The position numbers were made by a program, and so were the translations under genes. The notes under the pieces were generated by a model. The model worked only from the letters and a program-made list of their open reading frames with translations, was not told the DNA's origin and did no database searches. Source: Pelodera strongyloides (lineage: Eukaryota; Nematoda; Chromadorea; Rhabditida; Rhabditidae). From it: 64,000 nucleotides of DNA. Positions 38,001 to 51,100 of this stretch are shown in pieces. Where the stretch lies: the NCBI GenBank assembly GCA_036852015.1, contig JAANDG010000506.1:43516-107515 (forward strand). Reading direction: 5' to 3'. The first letter of the stretch is position 1. Each line of letters begins with the position of its first letter.

Positions 38001-39788
38001 GCCGAATTGAAGAAATTAGTGGACGATGCGAAAGATGAAGAGAGAAGAAAGAGCGATGAGGTAGGATCGGTTTTACCGAGTTTCAGATTTATTCATTTAG
38101 TTTTGGGTTACCGTATTGCTTATGTAAATCAAAATGTTATTATATAATAGAGTAACTGTAGCGTGCGCTAGCACTCACGCTGTGGAAGTAGAATTCGAAT
38201 AAATTGGTCCGCTTTGGATATAAAAGAGTGCCGCAGCTCAAATTAGAATATTCTCATGTAAAATAACGATGTATGTCTTCATTCATAAAGATTTTCATCT
38301 ACGTTACGGACGTACGTAGTACGTTACGGACGTACGTAGTACGTTACGGACGTACGTAGTACGTTACGGACGGTTCATATTCATAAGTGTGGAAAGACGC
38401 CTCAGGCGGTGTAGCCGTCTGGTGTAATATTTTGACGGTCATTTGTCATTTCGTCTACTAATCGAAATGCGTTTTAGGTACGTAGACGTGAGGGTGTTCT
38501 GGCGAAAAAGGAGACGGAATTGGTGGTAAGTTATATAATTGTTAAATTGTTTGTTTCTGAAATTTAGTGTAATTTTTATCAAAGATATCTATTTACTTTT
38601 TACCTTAACGATCAGTTTGCTCTTCGTTTAAAGCGAAATGCTAGCCCCTTTGGAAAATTTGCATATGATAAGCAAATCCTATGTATCCTATGCTAATTTT
38701 GTACGATCGTCCACGGCAATCGTACAAGATTAGCATAGGATACATAGGATTTGCTTATCATATGCAAATTTTCCAAGGGGCTAGCATTTCGCTTTATGGG
38801 CAATTGCATCCTTGTATAGCTTTTAGCTTTAATCATTGCTTATTGCACTTTCAGCTAGGGGTCACTTTATGTCTAGTCCCTTGCTTTTCACTACTAACCT
38901 CACATATTTGAATGCCAAATTGAAGGTACGTCGGAGTCTGGATGTCGGTCTTCAACATTTGAATAGCAACTTGGGAGACCAGCTTCTCAACACGCTTAAC
39001 GCTCATTTCATTAGCATCCAGCCACATTGCCAGGTTAGAATTTACTGCTCTTCAGCTCTTTGGTGTTTTCTCGTTTGTACTGTAATCGCTGTTCTTTGGT
39101 TCTTTTCTGTGTTTAAATATTCAAAATTGTTATTAGCTAATTGGCATCGTGTATGTGCACCGATTGCATGCACTCCCCGGAAACATCTGTTGGTCTGAGA
39201 ATGTGGTGTGTTAATGTGTCGGTGTTTTATCAAAGACGTACTGGGAGGGTAGGGCGAATTGGTGGATGAGGTCAAACGTTAAACTTTTTGAGAAAATTAG
39301 GTGTGCCCGAGGGGCTCCGTCTGTGTTTCCATCTTTAGTGTTATTGGCATCATATGTCACTAATCCATAAATCCTCTAAAGAAACCGCGTTTGATATCAC
39401 ATCGATGCATGTATACGTTTACTTTTACTTGTACTCTTTCTCAATCGCACCAATCTCGATGTTTCACATTTGGTATTTTATTTTGGTTGTCGCAACAAGT
39501 TCCGATTTTGTCGATCTTGGGTTACGTTAGCGGGTGCAGTTGTATTGCGCTGTTATAGTAGTGCAAGTGCTTATTGTTTATTCACTATCTACTATCTATT
39601 ACGTCTCTATTTGCAGACCGTTGATCTGATAAAATTGGGCTCGTTAACCACCGCAAACAACTTTTTGTCACAACAAGTCGTCGAATTGAAACAAAAGGAA
39701 GACAGTTTGGAGAAGGTACGCTTTTTGTTATTTGACTGTTTTTGTGTTTATCTTTGTGAGAAACACTGTGGCTCGTGTCTGTGTTTTA

Positions 39789-39844
<56 letters not shown>

Positions 39845-42140
39845 ATATATATATATATATATATAATATATGTTTGTATTCTTTTCGGTCTCTTCCTTTT
39901 TTGCTCAGCTCACGCTCAAGTTTTTGTATCGCTCGCAAATCGCATATCTTATACTTATTCCCAAGTTCCAAATTCATTAAAAACTTTTTTTTTGTAACGT
40001 TTGCATCGCACTGGTATAGAACGGCAAACGGATCGGTTTTATGTCCAGTTATTTCGATTTGTACATTTCTGATTATTATACATCAATTATCCTGATTTGT
40101 ACATTTCTGATTATGTTTGAATTTTCGCCGTGTTCAGGATGCACCTACTTTGTAAAGTATATCTGAATTTGGGTGTGCTTGTCTTGGCTAACGTCCAAAA
40201 TTTGAATTTGCTTTCTTTGTCTTTGCCTGGTGGTCAAATTTGATAAGGAATCTTTTTTTTTAATGAACGTAGTTACGTAGTCATAACCCTGATTACAGGA
40301 ACTTTTAGAGAAAATTCGGACATGTTTTGGTTTTTTTCTGTGTTTCAATTTTCACTGTGTTTCAAGTGCAATTTATATGTAACAACCTTGTTGGCACCTG
40401 GATGGGATTGAGTCACATATGTCATTTCAATCAGCTAATTCGATTTTATGTTATACTGTAGCTAGCTCAGTCTCGTTGTATTGAAAATTTCTGCACTTTT
40501 AGTACTTCTAGAATCTTTCCGTTGTACATATGCATTTGAGTCTTGGGTATTTTTGCTTAAAGCGAAATACCGACCATTTTTTTTGAAACACATCGAGTAC
40601 ACGAGAATTATTATGCAGCTTATGCAAATGAACGTAAATTAGAATAAAAAATCGAGCTAAATTCGAAATTACCATAAGTACGTAAGAATTTAGTTGACCA
40701 CGGTGCGTTTCAAAAACCGACCGGTATTTCGCTTTACTAATTAGCAGGTGAAGCGCGTAGTTTTGAGTTGTGAGTCTATCACTTTTGCTTAAACATATTG
40801 AATATTGAATATTTATTATACTCATTAAAAGAGCGCACCGCCGTGAGAGACGATGAAAAAGGAAAAACGTATGCATACATTATAAATTATACAGTATACA
40901 ACGTATACATTATGTTTAGGAGCTGAGAACTGCGCGGGAACAAGCCTCAAGTGCAAAGGCCGATTTGGAAGAACTTCAGAAAAAATTGGTCGACATTGAG
41001 GGAAACGCTGAAATGACCCACGCATTCCTAGTGGAGGAAAGCAACAAAGTTTGTGACATTTGTGGATTTCTCTGTCCTTTTCCATTTGTTGACTTGTAAT
41101 TTGTAGTTATCTGTTTCATTCGAGCGAGAAGTGTTGAAGTACTGTATGCTCGTGTTGACTATTGGGAATATGTAATTAGTGCTCCCTGTTTGAAATTTTG
41201 GTAGCTGGTATTGTAAATTGTAATTATATTTGCATTTGCAGGTTAAAAATCAAAAGGCCGAACTGAGGGGTGAACTAATGATGCTGAAGAGAGATAACGC
41301 GAGACTTCAGGAGGATTTGCAAAAGGTGGGACTATTTTCTGATTTTTTTTATCTTCGAACTGCCTTCTTTGCTTCTTGATATCGTGTATTTTAATTCTTA
41401 TAGTTACTGTAATAATTGTAAACAAGATACGTGCATTTGATCTCCTACTTATCTTTATACTTTCTAACCGTGTGAATTTAAATGTTTAAATGTTTATTAG
41501 ACTCTTAAAACATTTATATCTTTTGCTTTTTTAGATTCAGAGCAAATAAAATAACATAAAAATTAAGATGCGATTATGCGAAGCTGACCAGTCTCAACTA
41601 GAGATTGTGAGAGAACAGCTGGCGACAGCTAACATGGACAGAGAGAGCGCAGAGAAGACCGCGAGAGAGTCGAGGGAAAAGATAAGGGAAATGGAGGAGA
41701 GAATTGGGGAGCTGGAGGCGAAACTGGTGGAAGAAAGAGAGGTGTGTATTGAATGTGTAGGTTTTTGGTATGTACATATACAGTCTGTGAATAATTTTTG
41801 GTTTTTGGGGCCATGTAACTGAAGTGAAGGTTGGGGAACTGTATAGGTCGTAGCTGAGCCTTGTTTCAAATTTGGATGGAAAACAAACTGATGTGGACTG
41901 ATGTTTACGAAAGGAAAAGGAGCGTTTTGCGAGTGGGATCGGATAACAGCTAATCATCTACTGTTAGTATAGTCTGTATATTATGTGTTGTGTTTTAGAA
42001 GGGTCAGCAATTTGTGGGTTCTTCTGTGGAGATCGAGAACCTCAAAGAGCGAGTGCTTGCTGAAGGAAGGAAGAATGCAGTCCTGGTGAAGGGGATCACT
42101 GAGCTCAACGACCAGGTTGAAGCTGTTCTGGTGAGAATTC

Positions 42141-42188
<48 letters not shown>

Positions 42189-45100
42189 TTTTGTTTGGAG
42201 ACTCACTTTTCATTTGGGTCCCGTGCGATCTAGTCTAATTTTTTGTCTGTGCTACTTGGTTTATGTACGATATTTCAGTATTGTTGTGAAGATTCTATTG
42301 AAAATAAAGACAACTTGACTTTATTGTAGACGCAGAAGAAGAGAATCGAAGCGAGATTGACCAGGGCCAAGGAGGAGCTGATGAAGTCGAATGACGAGTT
42401 GAGAATGAAGGATAGGGTAAGTTAGTTTATTGATTGAATTGGATGAATTAGCATATTAGACAATTAGACTATTGTTCTTGAATGGGTTAGGTTGTTCGGT
42501 AGGAGAGTTTCTTATATTATATTATGCAGCGCACCTGATATGTTCATATTATATATTCATTTCTTCTAGCGTCTAGCTACGGTTGATTTTTGTAAACGAT
42601 CTTTTTAAGGCATTGGAAGGCGTGAAGCGAGCTGAGGCGGAAATGGCCACTTTGGTGAACGAGAATGACAGATTAAAAGCCAGAATTGATTTCCTGCAGG
42701 TTAGCTTATTGTATTTGCGTACTGTTAATTTGCATGGTTGTGCTCCAATGCTCCTAATATGAGCTAATGCGGGAGATCTAGCCTTAGGCGCTGGCACGGA
42801 AATGTTTACTTTTTGTTGCATTGATGTTTTCTAGCGATTGGAATGTTCCATAAGCATAAGTTATAAATTCGTTATGGTTTTATTATCCCCAATTGCTTTA
42901 GGGAGAAATGCGCGAGAATCTCACGGATTTCCACGAACAAATGTCCAAAATGGCCCAACGGTGCAGTGAAGCGACTGCTGCTAAGACCAACGATAGAGAG
43001 GGACTTGTGGCCAAGGTGAAGAAACAATTTGAGAATTTAAGCAATATTAAATAGGTGGTTTGCTTACCATACACAATTCACACTAATAACGAGTATAATG
43101 ATGTAGTAGTTATTACTTGCGGGCGCACATATATGTATGTCACACCTGTTTTGTCATGAAAGCCATACATTCACGTAGTGTTTGTTTGAAATAGTTTGAA
43201 ACCTTTCATGCTAATTTTATTTTCGTATTATTTTTTTGTGAAACTTAGTTGTCATCCTGTTGACCGGTGACCTCTGCTTTGTGTAGCTAGATTTATTTCT
43301 TACTTGTTATTTCTCTTGTGCTATACTTATACTAACTACTAACTAGTATAATTAATTAGCGTGGGAAAAACTGATAAATTTAGTGGTAATATAGGGTAGG
43401 GTCTGATTGTTTGTGCACTTTAGTATGTTCCACTGTACTGTATTCGTTTTTCTACTACTGTATGTACTACTGTACTTGTTACATAGCGTATCGTATCTTC
43501 GAGTCTTCGATGCTTCGATCACGGTTGTTTGTTTTGTGATGCTGCTTCCTACACGAAAAATATTTTACTTGATTCTTTTTTATTTGCTCGAGGCAGTTCT
43601 GTCTGCTGGTTCTATCGTTCTGGTGTTTGAGATTATGAGATATTTCTTGTCATATCCTGTCTCCTTTAGAACTAACCCAATGTTAAAACTAATTATATTT
43701 GACAGACGGAATCTTGGCATTTCGTAGTTTGGACTTTTAATCCAGCAGTTACAGGTTGACGATTTGAAACGAGAAAACGGACAATTGGAGAGTCAGATAA
43801 GAGCTTCGAAGAGACAAATCGAGGAGTTGAAGCAGGACAATGTCAAACTCAGTGAACAGGTAGCATTTGAGAATAGTAAGCAAAACTTGCGGGTATTTCA
43901 TTTAAAGCGAAATGCCGGCCGGTTTTTGAAACACATCGAGTAGACCAGAATTCTCATGTTTTATGCTATTTGCTCTAATTTATGTTAATTATTCTAATTT
44001 ATCTTAATTGTCATACGCGGCTTAAGTATGCTGGTCTACTCGACGTGTTTCAAAAACCAGCCGGTATTGCGCTTTAATGATAATGTGCTTCTTTAAGACA
44101 CTTATTATATTATGACTGATGTTGCCGGATTGCCGCGCAGTTCGTGTTAATTCCTGTTCCTTATGCCACTGTTTGCACATTTTGTTGTTGTTGTTTATTG
44201 TTAGTTAATAATTCAGGGTTTATAGTAATCTACAATGTGCTAATTCTGCTAATTGTAACTTGTGTGTCTTTTAGATAACTGAGGTGACCCAGCGAGATCG
44301 GTCTACGAATGAGGAAAATGCACAGTTGAGAGAAGCCTTGGTTGATGCTGTGGGAAAGGCCGAAAGGTTGGTTTACCCCTTTATAGTCGTTATTATTTGA
44401 TTTTGTCTTTTATCGTTCCCCTGTTTTCAAGACACATTACTTGTTGTTTGTAATTAAATGACTTGTTTTTTTTTATCTAATCAAATGATCTGTTATCCCG
44501 TGGATGTATTCCCCGATTATTGTAGCGATACATGTTCTTGTGTCTGCTTATCTCAAGCGAGAGTTCACATTTTTTGATTTTTTTTTGTGCGACTTATTTG
44601 AACATTTGATATGTTTTTGTTACTAATATATGTATTAAATTCAGATTCAAAAGTGAGGCGGCTGAAGCAAAAGATTCTTCTCAACAACTGCGGGATGACT
44701 GGGAGAGATTGACCAAGAAAGTGGTTGGTGTTTGTTAGTTTTTTTCCCTGTAGCTGCAGAGTCGCGTAGAATTTTAACTAGTTTGACTAACCCGTTCTTT
44801 TGTTTAAAACGAACCGTCCCCTAAAGAAATCCTAAGGTATTTAAGGTTGGATCATGTTTAATAACGACTTCATGATTATGCTTAGATTGTGATGAAACGT
44901 TGGTTCTCTTTTCCTATCGAGGTACATGGAATTGTAGAAAACACGAATTTCGTGAAGCGATTGTTAGGAATGGAACTTCTTACTATTAGAGTACTGTACT
45001 TTATATTATGGATTTTGCTGGTAATATAATTAGAGCTCCTGTTCTTTTAGAGAGATTTGGAGAATGAGATTTCGGACTTGAATGGGGAAATCCGCGATAA

Positions 45101-48100
45101 GGATCGTCTGGTTGGATTCTTGCAGGTATGCTTGCTTTGCTACTAAACTCGTAGTTTGTTTCCTAGCTTGCGTGTTCAGTATCCACTGGACTGGCTCCTG
45201 GACGCATGCGATGTTTAGATAAACCATATGAAACATGTTGATGTTGTTCTGTTACTTTCTGCTTAGTTCGTGTGTGGCCTTTGTTGTACGGTGTACTTGG
45301 CCTGATACTATAGACTTTGTGTGCGGCCTCGCCTGTCACTGTAGGGGGGGGGGGGGGGTGGGCATGTATGTTCCTGTTATTGCAGGTTTAGTGGGTCTGG
45401 GTGGCTTGTTACTAAAATCGTCGTGGGTGGTCTTTCCGTGCATAAACATTCTGGGTGGGCTCTACGACGTGTTTGACTGGAAATACGGTTTTTTTCTAGG
45501 GTCAAACGAACGCCCATAAGATGCCGAGACTGAAGAGCAAGCCCAAACTGCTCAGCCAACCGAGTGACAGTTCTCTGGTAAGTCAATCTGTTTATTGATT
45601 ATTGATGTTTAATTTATATGTGTACCAGACGGCTATCGCCGCCTGAGGCGACTTTCAAAGTCTAAAATACAGGAACATCAGTGAGCACACTTATGTGAAA
45701 CGTTTGCAACGTATCTTGAAAATCATGAAATAAAATTCGAATTTCACTTGCTCAAGACGGGGCTCCGGCTCTCCTTTTATAGCCTTTAGATATTCAAATT
45801 TCGTTGCGTTCACATGCGGCTTCAAACAAAAAAGTAAACTCTTCTCCTTTATATAATAAGATATCTTGTGTTCTTCTTTAACGCTTCGCTTTTGCTGTTT
45901 TGACATAGTTATATGCAGCACTTGCTAGTTTATTTTGTATGAGACGATTCAAATGGGATTATGGTAGAAAAGAAGGTGCGTGCAAGTGAATTTTGCTAAC
46001 CCTTTACCCTTTACCCCAAGCAAGTCAACTTTGTTTAGGAAGAACTCTACCCCGAGATTGTTGAATTGGAAAATGAGAAGGTATTGCTGCGAGAGGAGCT
46101 GGAGAAACGAAAACAGGGTAAGTAAAGGAATTTTGTGTTTCGTTTTTTTTGTTATATGCACAGTTTGTATTTGTACGTACCAATTTTTTTTAACCTATAC
46201 TATATTGTACAAGTACATGGTTCTTGTTGGCCTTTGTTGTACTGTATACTTGGTCTGATAGTATAGGCTTTGTGTGCCCTATTTGAGGAATATCGGTATA
46301 ATAGTAAGAGAGAGCATGTTTTCGTCATTCAACTTAACTTGTATCATAGTATCACGTTCAAAATTATTTGTTAGACTGTTAGGTAAGTCCTGTTAATAGT
46401 TATTTACTAAGTTTTCATATAAAGCACATGGGCGTGTTATTTATGAATGCTGCACTTATTGTTAACTGTTAGATGTTTATTAACGTTCATTGGCGTTTAT
46501 TTGCCTTTTTTGAATTATTTGTTCTTCTAGAATTGAATGTGCGCAAGAACTCGGCAGAGACTGTGGGAGAAAACTCAAGCGGACATCCCGTGCCTTCAGC
46601 CCCGATGCCTACTCCAGGGCGGGCTCCCGGGCGGTCACCGCTCAAGGTTACTGTTATTTTCCCCTTTTACTGTAATTGTTGTGTATTATGAATTAGAATT
46701 TCTTCAACGAGTTGGTTCTTTCTAGTTCTTTGAGTGGATTATTGTGCAGATGTTCAGTAGGAGAAGTGAAATGGGAATGGAAATATAACTAATTAGCCAA
46801 TAGCTAGCTATTATATTATTATTATTAATTAGCTAATTGAGGAGTTTAGGCGATGCAAAGTGCTCCGAACATTAGAAGCCCTGCTTCGATGAAAGAATCG
46901 AATGCATCAACTGGTTCTTCTGGGAAGATTGGCAGAATGAGACATGACATACCACACAAGTGGGTTTGAGCACTTTCGGAGGCCATATTGACCACTCCCA
47001 TTCCCTCGGGGAAATATTCCCTGGGGGCAGAAAATAGCATTATAATATTTTATTATACGATATAATGGACTATTATAGATGTATAATATTTATTATATAT
47101 AATTAAGTAAAACATTCATGATTGCTTATTTGTTCCATAGAGGGCTCACGTCTCGATTTAAAGATGCGGATACAAACTCCAATTTCAGTTGTTTCAATTG
47201 CCTGCAATTACGCAATTGCCGCCAATTGCACAATTGAAATGGATCTTTGATCCGCGCGGGAAAAGTTGGTATATAAGGCGCTAAATGTGCCTATCCAATC
47301 AGTTTTGTGAGAGAGTGAATGAGAGGCATCGACGAAGTAAGTCTTTCCCATGAATCATACCTGCATACTTGCACACAGGCGCAAACAACACAAAAAGAGT
47401 GGAATTCAGAATTTCTTCCGAGTTAATCACTAAGATGACCGCCTAGTTAATCTGCCTATGCCCAGCGTCGCTCGCCCGAGGGTGGGTGGGCTCATGAATG
47501 TTTTACTTAATTATATATAATAAATATTATACATCTATAATAGTCCATTATATCGTATAATAAAATATTATATTCATTAAGAAAAACATTCATGATTGCT
47601 AGTTCAAAGATGTTTAACCGGGATAGGGTGAGCCGTGAGCATAGATTCAGGCTAGCTTGGGATGTCAACTAGAAATCAAGTGACTCAAAATACGGCTGAA
47701 TGAATCGTGGTAGAAACATCCCAAATGTACGTGGTAGAAACATCCCAAAAATATAAACGAGGTGTCTCCTACACTGCTGGGTGGCGTTCACAGCTCATAT
47801 GGCTCTCTGTAGCCAAAATGAGAGCTAGTTCTACCTTAGAGTAATCATAGTACAAGCTTTTATTTGCTGACTAACCATGTGTCTATACCGAAAGGTGTTT
47901 CCATTATGGAATGTAAGCTCCTTAATAAGCCGAATCACACACAATTCTGGTAAGGACAGGACCGACAATCGGTAAGATTGCTATGTGAATATCTGCTATC
48001 AACCAAAAATGCGAGTACTTCTGAATGTAACAGGTACAACTTGCGGATCGCCGATTGGCTACTGGCGATTACGGGTGTGTCCGAAAACTGTAGTGCATTA

Positions 48101-51100
48101 TTACTGGTTTGAGGGCTAATAGATGCAATGAGCAAACGTGTAGTGTAGACTCGGGCATAACGTATTACCATGGTTTACCATTACATGGACGCAGCCGTCC
48201 GTGGTTTGTGTGCTGACTTTCGTCCACATCGGCAACTGTATTCATAGTTACAGTATGCGAACATCTACTGTGATGCGTGCCATTCGCACCACGATGAGCC
48301 GTAAGCACTCCTAGTCTGTGAGCTTGTATAGGAAAATCCAGATTCGTTCGTTTAATGAGATGGCGAAGGAAGTTTGGTACGCACAGTTTGTAATCAGCTC
48401 AGGTAAACATAAAGTTGACACGTATTGAATCAGTGGTTGCGTGGGGCGGGCGCCAAGGGTGTGACTTCCCAAAATTCAGCTTCCCTAGGTTACCGCTAGG
48501 TTAATCATTGCTAAGAATCATGGACGGCAATACATTTGGTACAAACCAATATGAAGTCTGCCATCCATATAGATTCAACACTGAATTCTCGCAAGATAAA
48601 GGTCAATGCTAAGGTTTAGTGACAGTGACACTGCGTGTGAACTTTGGAGACGGTGATATCTCTTGATCATAGTCGTGGTGAATGAATGCGTCTCGTAATA
48701 CTGCATATACTGCATTTCTCTTATAATACTGCATTTCTCTTTCTCTTCCGATTCCTCAGGCAGAAGGAGAAACGTTCTGATTGACCAGGTACACGGCTCA
48801 GCAACTTTTACTTGAAAATTGGCGTGCCCTGTTTTCAGTAGTGGTTGACGATCTTAGTAGTCATGCTTGTCTTTCCAAACTACGAGGCATGTGTCAAAAA
48901 AGGAGCCGACAGTCAAGTTTGTGAGGATCTGTATTAAAGCAAAGTGCAACGGATCTCCTAGCTGGCACCATGTATGATAGAGTAACAATGACTGGATGAT
49001 AGTTACTATTCGCGTTGGTGTACTGGTTCCAGGCCCGCTAGTAAAGCAGCGTTTATCTGTTTATCTACCCATGAAGGCTTGAGAGTTGGATCTCGTCAAT
49101 TTCTTCACTCAAGGTGCATAAGTTGCATTGCCGTAACAAAGAAGAGCCGGTTCGTCGGGACGGCTGACCCCTTTGAGGCTTCCGGCTGATGGGCTGATTG
49201 TAAGATTGTAAGGACCTGACATTCACAGAATTGCTAATGTGATGAGCCAACCGGGCGTACATCTCTGTTTATGCCCAGAAGATCTGTCTTGTCAAATTAT
49301 TTTCATGGACTGTGGTGCCATAATTGACCCGATATTGTCAGGAGGTGCATGCTCATTGCTTTGGACCGTTCGAACTAGGAACTGTATGAAGTGTATGAAC
49401 TGTGCCCGTCCCAGTGGTGCGGAAGCGTTATGAATCTGCGGCACATGAAGGCCACCGTACCTTGCGGTGTTAAACACGATTTCGGTGGGAGTTTGTTCGA
49501 ACTCATCGGAACTCCAAACTCAAAGGAATCGGATTCCTGGTCCATCATTCGGTGCTTCTTTTGCAGTCCTTCATTATTCCAACGGTTGAGGGTTTGCAAT
49601 GCAAAAGGGCACTATCGAGGAGGGTTAGCCAAATTCCACGATTCATATTCTTAGTGTCCATAACACGACAGCGCCTGCCTCTTTTCGGTCTCGTTTATAT
49701 AAGAAAAAAATAAATGAGACGTTGAGATGTTGGTCTGCAGGCCAACATCTCAATACTCCAATTAGTTGCTGTAGACACGGAGTGTAGCTATTTTTCAGCC
49801 GCCCTCAATCACGTATATCCTGAGTATGCACGGGCGCTGCTGAACTAGACAGAAAAAGCGTCTGGCAAGTGCTTGATATCTAGACAGTGTAGAGTGTAAG
49901 TGACAACCGCAGCGGACTTGCTTCCGGTACCGCTAACACGAGTTGGTTTACTGCACCTAGGTCTTCGTGATCCCAACGAAACAGACCTTGTCCATGCTAA
50001 TTAGCCAAACTGTAATAATATGTATTACGTGCGTACTGTGGCATGTAGCTTGGCCTGCTTGGCTCCGAAGAGGGAGTCTTTCATATATTTGATGAGCCCC
50101 TTGCTTCTGTGAGACCATGTCCCTCCAACTTCTAGAGGGATTCCATGTCCCTCCGCCTAATGAGAAGTCTCCCCCCCCCCTTTTTACAAAATATAAGAGG
50201 TAATTTCCCTTTAATGGGGAGGGACTGGGGCGTAGTTTCTCCAGCACGGAGTACATCTTGTGTATTGGCCTTGCCGGTATGGGAACGCCATGCGTTACAT
50301 CTTGTGTGTTAGCCCTGCCGGTATTGTAACGCCATGCGTAAGGCTATTGGGGTATGATCTTGCTCAGTGCACCGGATTGGAGCATACGGACCCTCGCTTT
50401 TCAACAATTGTGAAAGTTATCGCGAAATTACGCGAAAAGCATCGTACAAGTCTACGTAACTGTAGTCGTTGCCGACCGTCTAACCAATCACATTCGTTTA
50501 CTCTTGGAACTTCGCCAAAACCCGACGGCCTTAAACAAGGCTTGACGTCGCACTTACTGAGTCTGCAGACGGACCAAGTGCTAATTGTATGGACTGTGTG
50601 CCGCCGGGAACCTGCTTCCTACCAAGTCGAAGAGGAGGAAGGGTATGTTTTGCAGATCACTGCATTCAACTCATATCGATATGGCGCAGTGTGTTCACTC
50701 AAATTTGAAGCTATTGTACACCATCTTAGAGGTAGAGTGTGCAACTCTTTGGACCTCGTTAGCACGCGGGATTGCGGTAGACGCGACCGCGTCACTTTGC
50801 TTGCAACGTCGTGTGCAGTGTGTAATGCTTTAGTCTAGACTGTACAACTATTTGTAAGTAGGATAGAACCTCGATAGAACCATGCGGGGTTGCGCTGGAC
50901 GGTACCACGTCGCATTGATTGCAGCGTTGTGTGCGGTGTAGTGTGCAATGCCTTAGGGGTATAGTGTACAACTGTTTATACGCGGAGTAGAACCCTCATT
51001 AGGTTCGCGGAATTCCGCTAGACGCGAGCATATGCTTTGCTTGCAACGTTTTGGGCAGTGTGCAATGCTCTGAGTTGTGAGTTGAACCAATAGAGTATGT

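Noticed and set aside
39470..39997. 175-residue open frame
   Set aside because: It covers a real exon (39617-39715) plus intron and TA repeat; it is not a separate gene.
40301..40330. Extra citron exon (ELLEKIRT after gattacag)
   Set aside because: It looks coil-like but has no donor that keeps phase between 39715 and 40920.
50260..50838. 192-residue open frame inside the 5.4 kb element
   Set aside because: It is the longest frame there, but composition is random-like, it overlaps a tandem repeat, and no domain is recognised.
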